Counted from the first letter of the stretch, positions 8,888-19,093 are shown. The stretch: DNA of 64,000 bases from Pseudomonas sp. 6D_7.1_Bac1 (GCF_025465945.1 NZ_JANLNW010000075.1:1-64000); one strand, 5' to 3'. Program-made: numbers and translations. The notes: a model not told the origin generated them from the letters alone.

Positions 8888-8911
8888 GTGGCGAGGGAGC
8901 TTGCTCCCTCG
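8888..8911 (+). repeat. Single REP, GTGGCGAGGGAGCTTGCTCC
   Basis: A solitary copy of the GTGGCGAGGGAGCTTGCTCCCTCG word in the gap between the GGDEF/EAL gene and opmB. No inverted partner is present, unlike the doublets at 3947 and 24764. Confidence 0.8.
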
Positions 8912-8933
8912 ACGAAAAGGCACTCTTGTCTAA

Positions 8934-9130
8934 TGCCAGTCAGTCAAGCCAGGACGCAATCCGTAGCAGCTGCCAAAGGCTGCGTTCGGGTGCGTAGCAC
9001 TCGTAAATCCTGCTTGCACGATTAATCTGAAAGACCGCATGGCCTGATTTCACGACCGCTTCGCGGCCGAACGCAGGCTTCGCCAGCTGCAGGGAATGTG
9101 CCGAGCCTGACACTCCTTAACTGACTGGCA
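8934..9130. repeat. CCGTAGCAGCTGCC-type repeat bracketed by an 11-bp inverted repeat
   Basis: A copy of the CCGTAGCAGCTGCC element (8961-9093, right end decayed to CGCCAGCTGCAGGG) is bracketed by TGCCAGTCAGT at 8934 and its complement ACTGACTGGCA at 9120. The 8710-9144 gap otherwise holds only the single REP at 8888 and the upstream region of the GGDEF/EAL gene. It lies downstream of opmB and could help end the efflux operon transcript. Confidence 0.65.
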
Positions 9131-9144
9131 TCAGGCGCTCTTGC

Positions 9145-10638
9145 CTATTCTTTTTCGCTGGTCTGCAGTTGGCCATCCCAGCCACCGCCCAACGCGGCGA
9201 TCAAATTCACACTGGCAATCAGCCGGCTTTGCTGCAAGGTCAGTACGCTGCGCTCGTTGCTCAGGGCCGTGGCCTGGACCACCACCACATCGAGGTAAGC
9301 GATCAACCCGGCCTTGTACTGGTTCAGGGTCAGGCGCAACGACTCGCGGGCCGAGTCCAGCGCTTGCTGACGTACCACTGCTTCGTCTTCGAGCACCTTG
9401 AGCTGCACCAGGTAGTTTTCGACTTCGCGGAACCCGTCGAGTACCGTCTGCCGGTACTTGGCCACGGTCTGGTCATACACCGCCTCGGTGCGGTCGACTT
9501 CCGCCGAGCGCTGGCCGCCGTCGAACAAGGTCATGGCGAGTTTGGGACCCACCGACCAGAAACGGTTCGGCAAGCTGATCAGGTCAGAATACGTGCTACT
9601 GCTGTAGCCGCCACTCATGCTCAAAGTCAGATCCGGGTAATAAGCCGCTTTGGCCACCCCGATATTGGCGTTGGCGGCGATGACCGAACGCTCGGCCGAC
9701 GCGACATCCGGACGGCGCTCCAGCAGTTGCGATGGCAGGCTCAGCGGAACCTGCGGCAATGCCGGAATGGTCTGGGTTTCGGCCAGATTGAACTCAGCCG
9801 GCGGCAAGCCGATCAGCACGGCGATTGCATTCTCGAACTGCGCCCGCTGCCAGATCAGGTCGACCATGTCGGCCTGGGTACTTTTAAGCTGGGTTTGCGC
9901 CTGGGCCACCGCATCCTTGCCGGAAATCCCCGCACGGTACTGGTTTTCGGTCATGGTCAACGAACGCTGATAGTTTTCGACCGTGGCTTGCAGCAGACGT
10001 TTTTGCTGGTCGATCACCCGCAATTGCAGGTAGTTCTGCACCAGTTCCGATTGTTGACTCAGGCGCATCGCGGCCAGGTCGGCAAAACTCGCTTCGGCGC
10101 TGGCCTTATCGGCTTCCAGGCCCCGACGCAGTTTGCCCCAGACGTCCGCTTCCCAGCTCACCCCAAGCTGAGTGTTATAGGTGTCGCGGATGCCGCTGTT
10201 GGTACTGCTTAAACTCGAACTGCTGCTACCGGTGCCCTGACTGGAGCGGGTTTTCCCGGCACTCAGATTGACGCTTGGAAAAAAAGCCCCCCGGGCACTG
10301 CTTACCAGCGCCTGAGCCTGACGGTATTGAGCTTCGGACTGGGCAACGGTCTGGTTGGCGCCGTTCAGTTTGTCGACCAGCCCGTTGAGCTGCTGATCGC
10401 CGTACAACTCCCACCAGGCGCCACGGGCCAATGAGTCGCTCGGAGTCGCCTGACGCCAGCCTTCTGCCTGCTTGTACTGTGCAGGCTCAGCCACTGGCGG
10501 ACGCTGATAATCCGGGCCGATGGCGCAGGCGCTGAGCATCAAGACACTGAGCGAAAGACTCAGCAAGCGCGAGCCACGGGCCGAAACCAGGCGCCGGGTC
10601 GTCGGCGCGTCGAGGTTGAACAGGCAACGGTCAGTCAT
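9145..10638 (-). CDS. opmB: RND efflux outer-membrane factor, NodT/OprM family lipoprotein (OpmB)
   Basis: A 497-residue outer-membrane channel of tripartite efflux pumps. The N-terminus carries a signal with lipobox LSAC, so it should be lipidated. It has the two repeats of the OEP family, with typical phrases such as WELYGDQQLNGLV and YRAGISGKDAVAQAQTQL. It is the last gene of a four-gene operon and overlaps the upstream RND gene by 4 bases, implying translational coupling. The order MFP-RND-RND-OMF matches P. aeruginosa muxABC-opmB and E. coli mdtABC, which exports compounds such as novobiocin and bile salts. The gene symbol follows that synteny. Confidence 0.92.
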   Translation of the reverse strand: MTDRCLFNLDAPTTRRLVSARGSRLLSLSLSVLMLSACAIGPDYQRPPVAEPAQYKQAEGWRQATPSDSLARGAWWELYGDQQLNGLVDKLNGANQTVAQSEAQYRQAQALVSSARGAFFPSVNLSAGKTRSSQGTGSSSSSLSSTNSGIRDTYNTQLGVSWEADVWGKLRRGLEADKASAEASFADLAAMRLSQQSELVQNYLQLRVIDQQKRLLQATVENYQRSLTMTENQYRAGISGKDAVAQAQTQLKSTQADMVDLIWQRAQFENAIAVLIGLPPAEFNLAETQTIPALPQVPLSLPSQLLERRPDVASAERSVIAANANIGVAKAAYYPDLTLSMSGGYSSSTYSDLISLPNRFWSVGPKLAMTLFDGGQRSAEVDRTEAVYDQTVAKYRQTVLDGFREVENYLVQLKVLEDEAVVRQQALDSARESLRLTLNQYKAGLIAYLDVVVVQATALSNERSVLTLQQSRLIASVNLIAALGGGWDGQLQTSEKE

Positions 10639-13600
10639 AGCGGAGTTTCCAGAGAAGCATCGGTACGAACCCCACGCCAGCGGTTGACCCGATGGCGCAA
10701 ATGGTCGAGATAGAGGTAGACCACCGGGGTGGTGAAAAGGGTCAGCACCTGGCTGAAGATCAACCCGCCGATGATGGTCAGGCCCAGTGGCTGGCGCATT
10801 TCCGCGCCTTCGGCGGTGCTCAGCACCAAGGGCAAGGCGCCCAGAATCGCCGCCAGGGTGGTCATCAGGATCGGCCGCAGACGCAACAGACAGGCACTGC
10901 GAATCGACTCCAGCGGTTCCATGCCCTGATGGCGCTCAAGCTGCAGTGCGAGGTCGATCATCAAAATGGCGTTTTTCTTCACCACACCAATCAGCAAAAA
11001 CAGCCCGAGCAGCGAAATCAGGCTGAATTCGCCGCCCAGCACATAGATCGACAGCAACGCGCCGACGCCCGCCGAAGGCAACGTGGAAAGAATGGTCAAC
11101 GGGTGCACGTAACTTTCGTACAACACACCCAACACCAGATACACCGCCACCAGCGCACCAAGAATCATCCATGGCTGACTCTTCTGGGTCGCGGCAAAGG
11201 CGTCGGCAGTACCGGCCATCTTGGCGATCACCTCTTCCGGCAGCCCCAGCTTGGCAATCGCCCGTTCGATGGCGGCCGAGCCTTGTTGGACGGTCACGCC
11301 TTCGGCCATATCAAACGAGACGCTCTCGGAAGCGAACTGCCCTTCGTGGCTGACCCGGTCGTTTTCCTCACTGTTTTCGTAGTGGGCAATCGCCGACAGC
11401 GGAATGCGTGCGCCCGCAGCGGTGATCACCTGAACCTGATTAAGGGTGATCGGGTCCTGGGCGTATTTCGGATTGACCTCCATCACCACCTGATACTGGT
11501 TGAGGCTGTCGTAAATGGTGGAAATCTGTCGCTGGCTATAGGCGTTGTTCAGCACTGTGGTCACCATGGCCATGTCTATCCCTAAGCGTTTGGCCTGGTC
11601 ACGGTCGACCACCAGCGTCACCTGCGCGGCACCCCGCCCTTCGCGGGCGTCGATGGCCGTCAGTTCGGGCAGCGCTTTGAGTGCCGCGACGACTTTCGGG
11701 TACCACTCGCGCAACGCCGACAGATCACCGCTTTGCAGGATGTAGGTGTATTGCGAGGTGGTCTGCTCGCGGCCACCGCCAAACTGCAAGTCCTGGTCGG
11801 CCATCAGCATCAACTGGGCACCCGCAACCTTGGGCATTTCCTTGCGCAGGCGTTCGATGACTTTCTGCGCAGAAATGTTGCGCACCTTGATCGGTTTCAG
11901 GCGCACCAGCATCAAAGCGTTATTGGTGCCGTTGGTACCGCCGATAAAACCGGCGACGCTTTCCACGGCATCGTCTTTCAACACCGCGCGGCGGAAGACT
12001 TCCATTTTCGGCTGCATGACATTGAACGACAGGCCATTGTCGCCGCGGACAAAACCGATCAGTTGGCCGGTGTCCTGCTGCGGCAGAAAGGTCTTGGGCA
12101 CCACCACATACAAGGCGACGTTGACGCCAATGGTGATCAACAGGCTGAGCAGCGTCAGGCGCCGATGACGCAACACCCAATCCAGACCGCTGGCATAGTG
12201 CTTGACCATCCAGTCGTTGGCCCGCTGGCTGGCACGCTGCAAACGGCTTTCCTGGCCCGGCACATGGGGTTTTAGCCAGCGGGCGCAAAGCATCGGCGTC
12301 AGGGTCAGCGACACCACCAGCGACACGACAATGGACGCCGCCAGGGTAATCGAGAACTCACGGAACAGGCTTTCGATGATCCCGCCCATGAACAGAATCG
12401 ACAGGAACACCGCCACCAGCGAGACGTTCATCGACAGCAAGGTAAAACCGACTTCCTTGGCGCCCAGGTACGCCGCCTTCATCGGCGCGATACCTTCGTC
12501 GATGTGCCGCGAGATGTTTTCCAGCACCACGATGGCATCGTCCACCACAAGCCCGGTGGCCAGAATCAGCGCCATCAGCGACAGGTTGTTCAGCGAGAAT
12601 CCATAGAGGTACATCACCGCGAACGTACCGACCAGCGACACCGGCACCGCCAGCGTCGGGATCAAGGACGCGCGGAAGTTACCGAGGAACAGGTACACCA
12701 CCAGAATCACCAGCGCCACGGCAATCAGCAGGGTCATTTCCGCTTCGTGCAGGGTTGCCTTGATCACCGGCGAGCGGTCCATCGCCAGGTTCAGCTTGAC
12801 GCTGGCCGGCAATACCGCCTGCAACGCCGGCAACTGCGCCTTGATATCGTTGACCGTTTTAATGATGTTGGCACCGGCCTGGCGGTTGATCACCAGCAGC
12901 ACCGCCGCATCATCGTTGAAGAAACCGCTGTTGTAGCGGTCTTCGACGCTGTCGCGGACCTTGGCCACATCACCCAGGCGTAACGCCGAGCCATTCTGGT
13001 AGCGAATGATCAGCGGCTCATAGTCCTTGGCCTTCTCCAACTGGTCGTTGGCCTGTACCTGCCACATCCGCTGATCGTCTTCGATCGAGCCTTTGGGCCG
13101 GCGCACGTTGGCGTTGGCGATGGTGTTGCGCACGTCATCCAGCGCCACGCCGTACTGGTTCAGCAGTTGTGGCTCAAGTTCGATGCGCACCGCCGGCAAC
13201 GAGCTGCCGCCGATTTGCACTTCACCGACGCCGGGCACCTGGGACAGGCTTTGCGAGAGGATGGTCGAGGCCAGGTCGTAGAGCTGACCTTTTTCCAGCA
13301 CGTCCGAGGTCAGCGACAGCACCATGATCGGCGCCTGGGACGGGTTGACCTTCTTGTAGGTCGGCATGCTGCGCATACCGCTGGGCAGCAGGTTGCGCGA
13401 AGCGTTGATTGCCGCCTGCACCTCCCGCGCCGCGCCGTTGATGTCGCGGTCCATGTCAAACTGCAGGATCACCCGGGTCGAGCCCTGGCTGGAGCGGCTG
13501 CTCATGGTGTTGATCCCGGCGATGGCGCCGAAGGATCGCTCCAGCGGCGTTGCCACGGTGGACGCCATGACCTCGGGGCTCGCGCCCGGCAGGCTCGCCG

Positions 13601-13742
13601 AAACCACGATCACCGGAAAGTCCATTTGTGGCAGCGGCGACACCGGCAGCAAACCGAAACTCACACCGCCCAGCAGCATGATCGCCAGGCTCAGCAACAT
13701 CGTCGCTACCGGCCGGCGAATGAAAGGTCCGGACAGGTTCAT
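10635..13742 (-). CDS. muxC: Multidrug efflux RND permease, second subunit (MuxC/MdtC-like)
   Basis: A 1035-residue inner-membrane proton/drug antiporter of the HAE1 (AcrB) family, with twelve expected membrane helices and two large periplasmic loops. The N-terminus (IRRPVATMLLSLAIMLLGG) and the TM4 proton-relay motif GLVVDDAIVVLENISRH are intact. It overlaps its neighbours by 4 bases on each side. MdtBC/MuxBC pumps use heteromultimers of two different RND subunits, and this is the second. Its N-terminal pore and docking regions look complete, with no frameshift. Confidence 0.93.
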   Translation of the reverse strand: MNLSGPFIRRPVATMLLSLAIMLLGGVSFGLLPVSPLPQMDFPVIVVSASLPGASPEVMASTVATPLERSFGAIAGINTMSSRSSQGSTRVILQFDMDRDINGAAREVQAAINASRNLLPSGMRSMPTYKKVNPSQAPIMVLSLTSDVLEKGQLYDLASTILSQSLSQVPGVGEVQIGGSSLPAVRIELEPQLLNQYGVALDDVRNTIANANVRRPKGSIEDDQRMWQVQANDQLEKAKDYEPLIIRYQNGSALRLGDVAKVRDSVEDRYNSGFFNDDAAVLLVINRQAGANIIKTVNDIKAQLPALQAVLPASVKLNLAMDRSPVIKATLHEAEMTLLIAVALVILVVYLFLGNFRASLIPTLAVPVSLVGTFAVMYLYGFSLNNLSLMALILATGLVVDDAIVVLENISRHIDEGIAPMKAAYLGAKEVGFTLLSMNVSLVAVFLSILFMGGIIESLFREFSITLAASIVVSLVVSLTLTPMLCARWLKPHVPGQESRLQRASQRANDWMVKHYASGLDWVLRHRRLTLLSLLITIGVNVALYVVVPKTFLPQQDTGQLIGFVRGDNGLSFNVMQPKMEVFRRAVLKDDAVESVAGFIGGTNGTNNALMLVRLKPIKVRNISAQKVIERLRKEMPKVAGAQLMLMADQDLQFGGGREQTTSQYTYILQSGDLSALREWYPKVVAALKALPELTAIDAREGRGAAQVTLVVDRDQAKRLGIDMAMVTTVLNNAYSQRQISTIYDSLNQYQVVMEVNPKYAQDPITLNQVQVITAAGARIPLSAIAHYENSEENDRVSHEGQFASESVSFDMAEGVTVQQGSAAIERAIAKLGLPEEVIAKMAGTADAFAATQKSQPWMILGALVAVYLVLGVLYESYVHPLTILSTLPSAGVGALLSIYVLGGEFSLISLLGLFLLIGVVKKNAILMIDLALQLERHQGMEPLESIRSACLLRLRPILMTTLAAILGALPLVLSTAEGAEMRQPLGLTIIGGLIFSQVLTLFTTPVVYLYLDHLRHRVNRWRGVRTDASLETPL

Positions 13743-16700
13743 GGCTGCTCTACCGGCTCCAGACGCTCAGGCGCAGGCCGCCAGCGCCGACCGAGGCGGT
13801 CGAAATACAGGTAGATCACCGGCGTGGTGAACAGCGTCAACACCTGGCTCACCAGCAGGCCGCCGACCATCACCAGACCCAGTGGCTGGCGCAATTCCGC
13901 ACCGGAGCCCGTGGCGAGCATCAGCGGCACTGCGCCGAACAACGCGGCCAGGGTGGTCATCAGAATCGGCCGAAAACGCAACAGCGCCGCCTGGTAGATC
14001 GCCGTCGCCGGGTCCATGCCCTGATTGCGCTCGGCGTCGAGGGCGAAGTCGATCATCATGATCGCGTTTTTCTTGACGATACCGATCAGCAAGATGATGC
14101 CAATGATCGCGATCATGCCCAGGTCATTGCCGCTGAGGATCAGCGCCAACAAGGCACCGACCGCCGCCGACGGCAAGGTCGACAGAATGGTGATCGGGTG
14201 AATGTAGCTCTCGTAAAGCACGCCGAGCACGATGTACATGGTCACCACCGCCGCCAGAATCAGCAGCAAGGTGCTCGACAACGAGGCCTCGAACGCCTGG
14301 GCCGCGCCCTGAAACTGAGTCTGCACGCCGAGCGGCATGCCGATGTCCTTCTGCACCTTGTTGATCAGCTCGACGGCCTGGCCCAACGCCACGCCGGGCG
14401 CAAGGTTGAACGACATCATCACCGCCGGGAACTGGCCGATATGTGCAATCGCCAATTGCGCCTGGCGTTCTTCGACGTGGGCCAGGCTGGACAATCGTAC
14501 CTGACCGCCATTGGTGGTCTTGACGTGAATCTGCTCCAGCGCCTGCGGGCCGATCGTCTCGCCGTCCTGCGCCTGCATCACTACACGGTACTGGCTGGCC
14601 TGGGTGTAAATGGTCGAGATCTGCCGCTGACCAAACGCGTCGTACAACGCGTCGGTGATGTTCGACACCGATACACCGATACGCGAAGCGGCATCGCGGT
14701 CGATCACCAGAAAAACCTGCAAGCCCTTGTCCTGCAAATCGCTGGCAACGTCGGTCAGCTCCGGTTGCTTGGCCAGCGCCTCGACCAGTCGGCCGCTCCA
14801 CAGGCTGAGCAAGCCAGCATCCGGTGACGACAGGCTGAATTGGTACTGCGTGCGGCTGACCCGGTCTTCGATGGTCAAATCCTGCACCGGCTGCATAAAC
14901 AGACGTATACCCACCAGTTTGTCCAGCTGCGGTTGCAACCGGCTGATCACCTGGGCCGCGCTCAGGTCGCGGTCTTTGTGCGGTTTGAGGTTGATCAGCA
15001 GGCGCCCGCTGTTCAAGGTGGCGTTGTCGCCGTCGACACCGATATACGACGACAGGCTTTGCACTGCCGGATCGGCCAGAATGACTTTGGCCAGTTCCTG
15101 CTGACGCTGGCTCATGGCTGCAAAGGAAATCGACTGCGGCGCCTCGGAAATCCCTTGGATCACCCCGGTGTCCTGCACCGGGAAGAAGCCCTTGGGCACC
15201 ACGATATACAGGAACACCGTCAGGCCCAGGGTGGCGATGGCCACCAGCAGGGTCAGCGGCTGATGCTTGAGTACCCACTGCAACTTGCGCCCGTAAGCGG
15301 CGATCAGCCAGTCGATCCATGCACCGCTGGCCCGGTAGAAACGGCCCTGCTCTGATGCCTTGGGTTCACGCTTGAGCAACCGCGCGCACATCATTGGCGT
15401 CAGGGTCAGGGAAACCACCAGCGAAATCAGGATCGCCACCGCGAGGGTAATCGCAAACTCGCGGAACAGGCGTCCGACCACATCGGCCATGAACAACAAC
15501 GGAATCAATACCGCGATCAGCGACAGGGTCAGCGAGATCAGGGTGAAGCCGATCTGCTTGGCCCCCTTGAGCGCTGCTTGCAGCGGGCTGTCGCCCTCTT
15601 CGATGAAGCGTGAAATGTTTTCCAGCATGACGATCGCGTCGTCGACCACAAAACCGGTGGCGATGGTCAACGCCATTAACGTCAGGTTGTTGACCGAGAA
15701 ACCGGCCAGGTACATCACGCCAAAAGTGCCGACCAACGACAACGGCACCGCGATCGACGGAATGAGAGTGGCACTGGCCCGGCGCAAGAACAGGAACGTC
15801 ACCATCACCACCAGGGCGATGGCGATCAGCAGCTCGTGCTGCACGTCGGAGACCGAAGCACGGATGGTCTGGGTACGGTCGGTGAGCACCGTCACGTCGA
15901 GGCCGGCCGGCAGGTTATCGGTAATGCTCGGCAACAAGGCCTTGATCCGGTCGACCACCTCGATCACGTTGGCGCCCGGTTGGCGCTGGATGTTCAGCAG
16001 CACGGCCTGGTTTTCGTTGGCCCACGCGGCGAGGCGTTCGTTTTCGGCACCGTCGACGATCTGCGCAACATCCTTGAGCCGCAACGGCGCGCCGTTCTTA
16101 TAGGCCAGGATCAGTTCGGCGTAGTCCTTGGGCGAAGTCAATTGATCGTTGGCATCGAGCATCGACACCCGGGTCGGGCCGTCGAAGTTGCCTTTGGGCT
16201 GATTGACGTTGGACGCGCCGATCAAGGTGCGCACATCCGACAGATTCAAGCCGTTGGCCGCCAGGGCCTGCGGGTTGACCTTGATCCGCACGGCCTGGCG
16301 CTGGCCGCCGGCGATGCTGACCATGCCGACGCCACTGATCTGGGCGATTTTCTGCGCCATGCGCGTGTCGACCAGATCATTGAGTTTTGGCAGCAGCATG
16401 GTTTTGGAGGTGATTGCCAGGGTCAGCACCGGGGTGTCCGCCGGGTTGACCTTGTTGTACACCGGGGGGGCTGGCAAGTCCTTGGGCAACAAATTGGTCG
16501 CCGCGTTGATCGCCGCCTGCACCTGTTGCTCGGCGACGTCCATGTTGATGTCGAGGCTGAAGCGCAGCGTCAGCACCGAGGCGCCACCGGAGCTGGTCGA
16601 TGCCATTTGGGTCAGGCCGGGCATTTGCCCGAACTGGCGCTCAAGTGGTGCGGTGACCGCACTGGTCATCACATCCGGACTGGCGCCCGGGTACAGGGTC

Positions 16701-16843
16701 ATGACCCGAATGGTCGGGTAATCGACCTGAGGCAGTGCAGAGACCGGCAACAGCTTGTAGGCGATCAGGCCGGCCAACACGATGGCCAGCATGCTCAGGG
16801 TAGTGGCTACCGGGCGAAGGATGAACAGCCGCGAGATGTTCAT
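13739..16843 (-). CDS. muxB: Multidrug efflux RND permease, first subunit (MuxB/MdtB-like)
   Basis: A 1034-residue AcrB-family permease and partner of the downstream RND gene. The N-terminus ILRPVATTLSMLAIVLAGL and proton-relay motif GFVVDDAIVMLENISRF (two adjacent Asp in TM4) are intact. In E. coli MdtBC the two subunits have different roles in drug binding and proton translocation. Which role this one has cannot be read from the sequence alone. It starts with an ATG overlapping the muxA stop by 4 bases. Confidence 0.93.
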   Translation of the reverse strand: MNISRLFILRPVATTLSMLAIVLAGLIAYKLLPVSALPQVDYPTIRVMTLYPGASPDVMTSAVTAPLERQFGQMPGLTQMASTSSGGASVLTLRFSLDINMDVAEQQVQAAINAATNLLPKDLPAPPVYNKVNPADTPVLTLAITSKTMLLPKLNDLVDTRMAQKIAQISGVGMVSIAGGQRQAVRIKVNPQALAANGLNLSDVRTLIGASNVNQPKGNFDGPTRVSMLDANDQLTSPKDYAELILAYKNGAPLRLKDVAQIVDGAENERLAAWANENQAVLLNIQRQPGANVIEVVDRIKALLPSITDNLPAGLDVTVLTDRTQTIRASVSDVQHELLIAIALVVMVTFLFLRRASATLIPSIAVPLSLVGTFGVMYLAGFSVNNLTLMALTIATGFVVDDAIVMLENISRFIEEGDSPLQAALKGAKQIGFTLISLTLSLIAVLIPLLFMADVVGRLFREFAITLAVAILISLVVSLTLTPMMCARLLKREPKASEQGRFYRASGAWIDWLIAAYGRKLQWVLKHQPLTLLVAIATLGLTVFLYIVVPKGFFPVQDTGVIQGISEAPQSISFAAMSQRQQELAKVILADPAVQSLSSYIGVDGDNATLNSGRLLINLKPHKDRDLSAAQVISRLQPQLDKLVGIRLFMQPVQDLTIEDRVSRTQYQFSLSSPDAGLLSLWSGRLVEALAKQPELTDVASDLQDKGLQVFLVIDRDAASRIGVSVSNITDALYDAFGQRQISTIYTQASQYRVVMQAQDGETIGPQALEQIHVKTTNGGQVRLSSLAHVEERQAQLAIAHIGQFPAVMMSFNLAPGVALGQAVELINKVQKDIGMPLGVQTQFQGAAQAFEASLSSTLLLILAAVVTMYIVLGVLYESYIHPITILSTLPSAAVGALLALILSGNDLGMIAIIGIILLIGIVKKNAIMMIDFALDAERNQGMDPATAIYQAALLRFRPILMTTLAALFGAVPLMLATGSGAELRQPLGLVMVGGLLVSQVLTLFTTPVIYLYFDRLGRRWRPAPERLEPVEQP

Positions 16844-18156
16844 GCGCCGACCTTTTGCGCCTTGCCAGTGGCTTTCGGATCAGTCGCGGCGTTTGTCGAT
16901 TGGCCTTGCGCAGTATCGGTCTGAGTCGCTGGCGCGGCGTTGCTGTCGTTGACCACCTCGACCTCACTGCCCTCCTTGAGGCGGTCAGTGCCTTCCAGAA
17001 CCACGCGATCACCGGCTTTCAAGCCTTCCATGATCACGGTGTTGTCGCCATCGCTGGCGCCGATTTTCAACTGACGGATGGTGACTTTCTTGTCACCGTC
17101 CAAGGCATAGACGAAGGTGCCGTTGGTGCCGAACTGAATGGCCGCCGATGGTGCCAGCACCACACCTTTGAGGGTGTCAGCCAGCAACCGGACGTTGACG
17201 AACTGATTGGGGAACAGCGCCAGGTCGCGGTTGTCGTAACGCGCCTTGAACTTCAGCGTACCGGTGGTGGTGTCGATCTGGTTGTCCAGGCTTTGCAAGA
17301 CACCGCTGGCCTGCAATTGGGTGTCGCCACGATCCCAGGCTTCAACCGGCAGCCTGGCACCCGAGTGGTAGCGGGCCAGTACGGTATCGAGACTGTTTTC
17401 CGGCAAGGTGAAGACCACGCTGATCGGTTGGGTCTGGGTGATGACCGCCAGGAACGTGGTGTCATTGGCGGCCACCAGGTTGCCGACGTCCAGTTGCCGC
17501 AGGCCGACGCGCCCGGTGATCGGCGCACGGATCTTGGTGAATTCCAGATTGAGTTTGGCGTCATTGACCGCCGCCTGATTGGTCTTGACCGTGCCCTGGT
17601 ACTGCCCCACCAGCGCTGCGGCGGTGTCGAGGGTCTGTTTGGCGATACTGTCTTGCGCATACAAGCCGCGATAGCGCTCCAGATCCACCACGGCATTTTT
17701 CAACTGCGCCTGGTTCTGCAACAACGTGCCCTCGGCCTGGAGCAAGGCGTTCTGGTAAGGACGCGGGTCGATCTCGGCGAGCAGGTCGCCGGCCTTGACC
17801 ATCTGCCCTTCTTCGAACGCAATCTTCACCAATTCGCCGCCCACGCGGCTGCGCACATTAATGGTGTTCAGGGCAGTGACCGTGCCCAGGGCTTTGTAGT
17901 ACAGCGGGAAATCACCCACGACCGCCGGCGCGACCCGAACCGGGACCGGCCCCGTAGCGCCGCCGAAACCCGGACGCATCCCGCCTGACTTGCCAACATG
18001 CCCGGCCGCTGCCTTTTCTGCAGGGGCGCCTTTATGGGCCGCACCGCCTGGCCAGAATTTCCAGCACAGGCCGGCAATGACCAACAGGACAAGCAGGCCG
18101 AGTAGCCAGCGACGGGGATGACGGGAAGCAGAGGATTGCATGGAATGATCAACCAT
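16840..18156 (-). CDS. muxA: RND efflux periplasmic adaptor (MuxA/MdtA-like membrane fusion protein)
   Basis: About 438 residues with an N-terminal membrane anchor (WLLGLLVLLVIAGLCWKFW). Then come an MFP barrel-sandwich domain (the FEEGQMVKAGDLLAEIDPR lipoyl half-motif), a helical hairpin (about residues 140-200) and a beta-barrel. It bridges the RND pump and the OpmB channel, and is the first gene of the operon. The start is uncertain: candidates are a TTG at 18219 and ATGs at 18156 and 18141. I chose 18156 (MVDHSMQSS) from memory of family N-termini. No strong ribosome site marks either ATG. A terminator-like hairpin separates it from tpx upstream, so the operon promoter should lie within about 18160-18290. 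Confidence 0.88.
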   Translation of the reverse strand: MVDHSMQSSASRHPRRWLLGLLVLLVIAGLCWKFWPGGAAHKGAPAEKAAAGHVGKSGGMRPGFGGATGPVPVRVAPAVVGDFPLYYKALGTVTALNTINVRSRVGGELVKIAFEEGQMVKAGDLLAEIDPRPYQNALLQAEGTLLQNQAQLKNAVVDLERYRGLYAQDSIAKQTLDTAAALVGQYQGTVKTNQAAVNDAKLNLEFTKIRAPITGRVGLRQLDVGNLVAANDTTFLAVITQTQPISVVFTLPENSLDTVLARYHSGARLPVEAWDRGDTQLQASGVLQSLDNQIDTTTGTLKFKARYDNRDLALFPNQFVNVRLLADTLKGVVLAPSAAIQFGTNGTFVYALDGDKKVTIRQLKIGASDGDNTVIMEGLKAGDRVVLEGTDRLKEGSEVEVVNDSNAAPATQTDTAQGQSTNAATDPKATGKAQKVGA

Positions 18157-18282
18157 TGGGCGCGTGTGGGCTTCTTTATACGGGAGGCTGAAAGATAAGC
18201 ACTGGCGGACGTTAAGCAAAGCGCCTTTACCGGCAATTTACCTTTAACCTGATTTTGCGAGTATTTGCTAAACCACTGAAGC

Positions 18283-18316
18283 ACAAATGAAAACGGCCTG
18301 GACAGAGCCAGGCCGT
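18283..18316 (-). terminator. Rho-independent terminator after tpx
   Basis: A perfect 9-bp stem ACGGCCTGG/CCAGGCCGT (18293-18301 and 18308-18316) has a 6-base loop. On the minus strand it is followed by TTTCATTTG. It lies just beyond the tpx stop codon and before muxA. Confidence 0.8.
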
Positions 18317-18334
18317 CAATCATTGTAAAGCCAG

Positions 18335-18835
18335 TTACTTCAGAACGGCCAACGCCGCTTCGTAGTTTGGCTCTTCTGCGATTTCTTTAACCAGTTCGCT
18401 GTGCAGCACAGTGTCGTTTTCGTCGAGTACAACGACTGCGCGCGCGGTCAGACCTTTGAGTGGGCCGTCGGCAATGGCAACGCCGTAGTTTTCGATGAAC
18501 TCGGCACCGCGCAGGGTCGACAGGTTCTGGACGTTTTCCAGACCTTCAGCGCCACAGAAGCGTGCCTGGGCGAACGGCAGGTCAGCCGAGATGCACAGGA
18601 CAACGGTGTTGGCCACGTCGTTGGCCTGGGCGTTGAACTTGCGTACCGACGTGGCGCAGGTCGGGGTGTCGATGCTTGGGAAGATGTTCAGCACTTTGCG
18701 CTTGCCGGCGAAGCTCGCCAGGGTCACGTCGGACAGATTGCCGGCAACCAGGGAAAAGGCTGGCGCCTTGGAACCGGCTTGTGGCAGTTGGCCATTGACT
18801 TGAACCGGATTGCCTTTGAGAGTGACTTGAGCCAT
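18335..18835 (-). CDS. tpx: Thiol peroxidase, 2-Cys atypical peroxiredoxin (Tpx)
   Basis: A 166-residue peroxiredoxin that reduces hydrogen and alkyl peroxides using thioredoxin. The peroxidatic Cys is C60 in IDTPTCATSVRKFN, and the resolving Cys is C94 in FAQARFCGAEG, matching the two-Cys spacing of E. coli Tpx. The ATG at 18835 is preceded by AAGGAC and gives the family length; an in-frame start 120 bases upstream would add an unrelated tail. It is monocistronic, with its own terminator. Confidence 0.96.
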   Translation of the reverse strand: MAQVTLKGNPVQVNGQLPQAGSKAPAFSLVAGNLSDVTLASFAGKRKVLNIFPSIDTPTCATSVRKFNAQANDVANTVVLCISADLPFAQARFCGAEGLENVQNLSTLRGAEFIENYGVAIADGPLKGLTARAVVVLDENDTVLHSELVKEIAEEPNYEAALAVLK

Positions 18836-18990
18836 GAACAGAGTCCTTTTAAGCAGTGATAGGTGGACAGCAGTAAAGAATTTACGAGAGCTGGAAGTTA
18901 ACCACGAAATTGTCCGACGACCTATGGCCAAACACAAATTGTCATGAGGCTTCACACACTGGATACAACTCTGACAACCAACGTAAAACC

Positions 18991-19093
18991 CTGTGGGAGC
19001 GAGCCTGCTCGCGAAAGCGGACTGTCAGTCAACATCATTGAATGTTAAGCCGCATCGTCGGATCGCCGCCCGGAGCAGGCTCGCTCCCACAGG
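18991..19093. repeat. REP doublet, GTGGGAGCGAGCCTGCTCGC type
   Basis: CTGTGGGAGCGAGCCTGCTC at the left and its complement ending GCTCCCACAG at the right are separated by about 60 bases. It lies between the SRPBCC gene and tpx. Confidence 0.9.
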
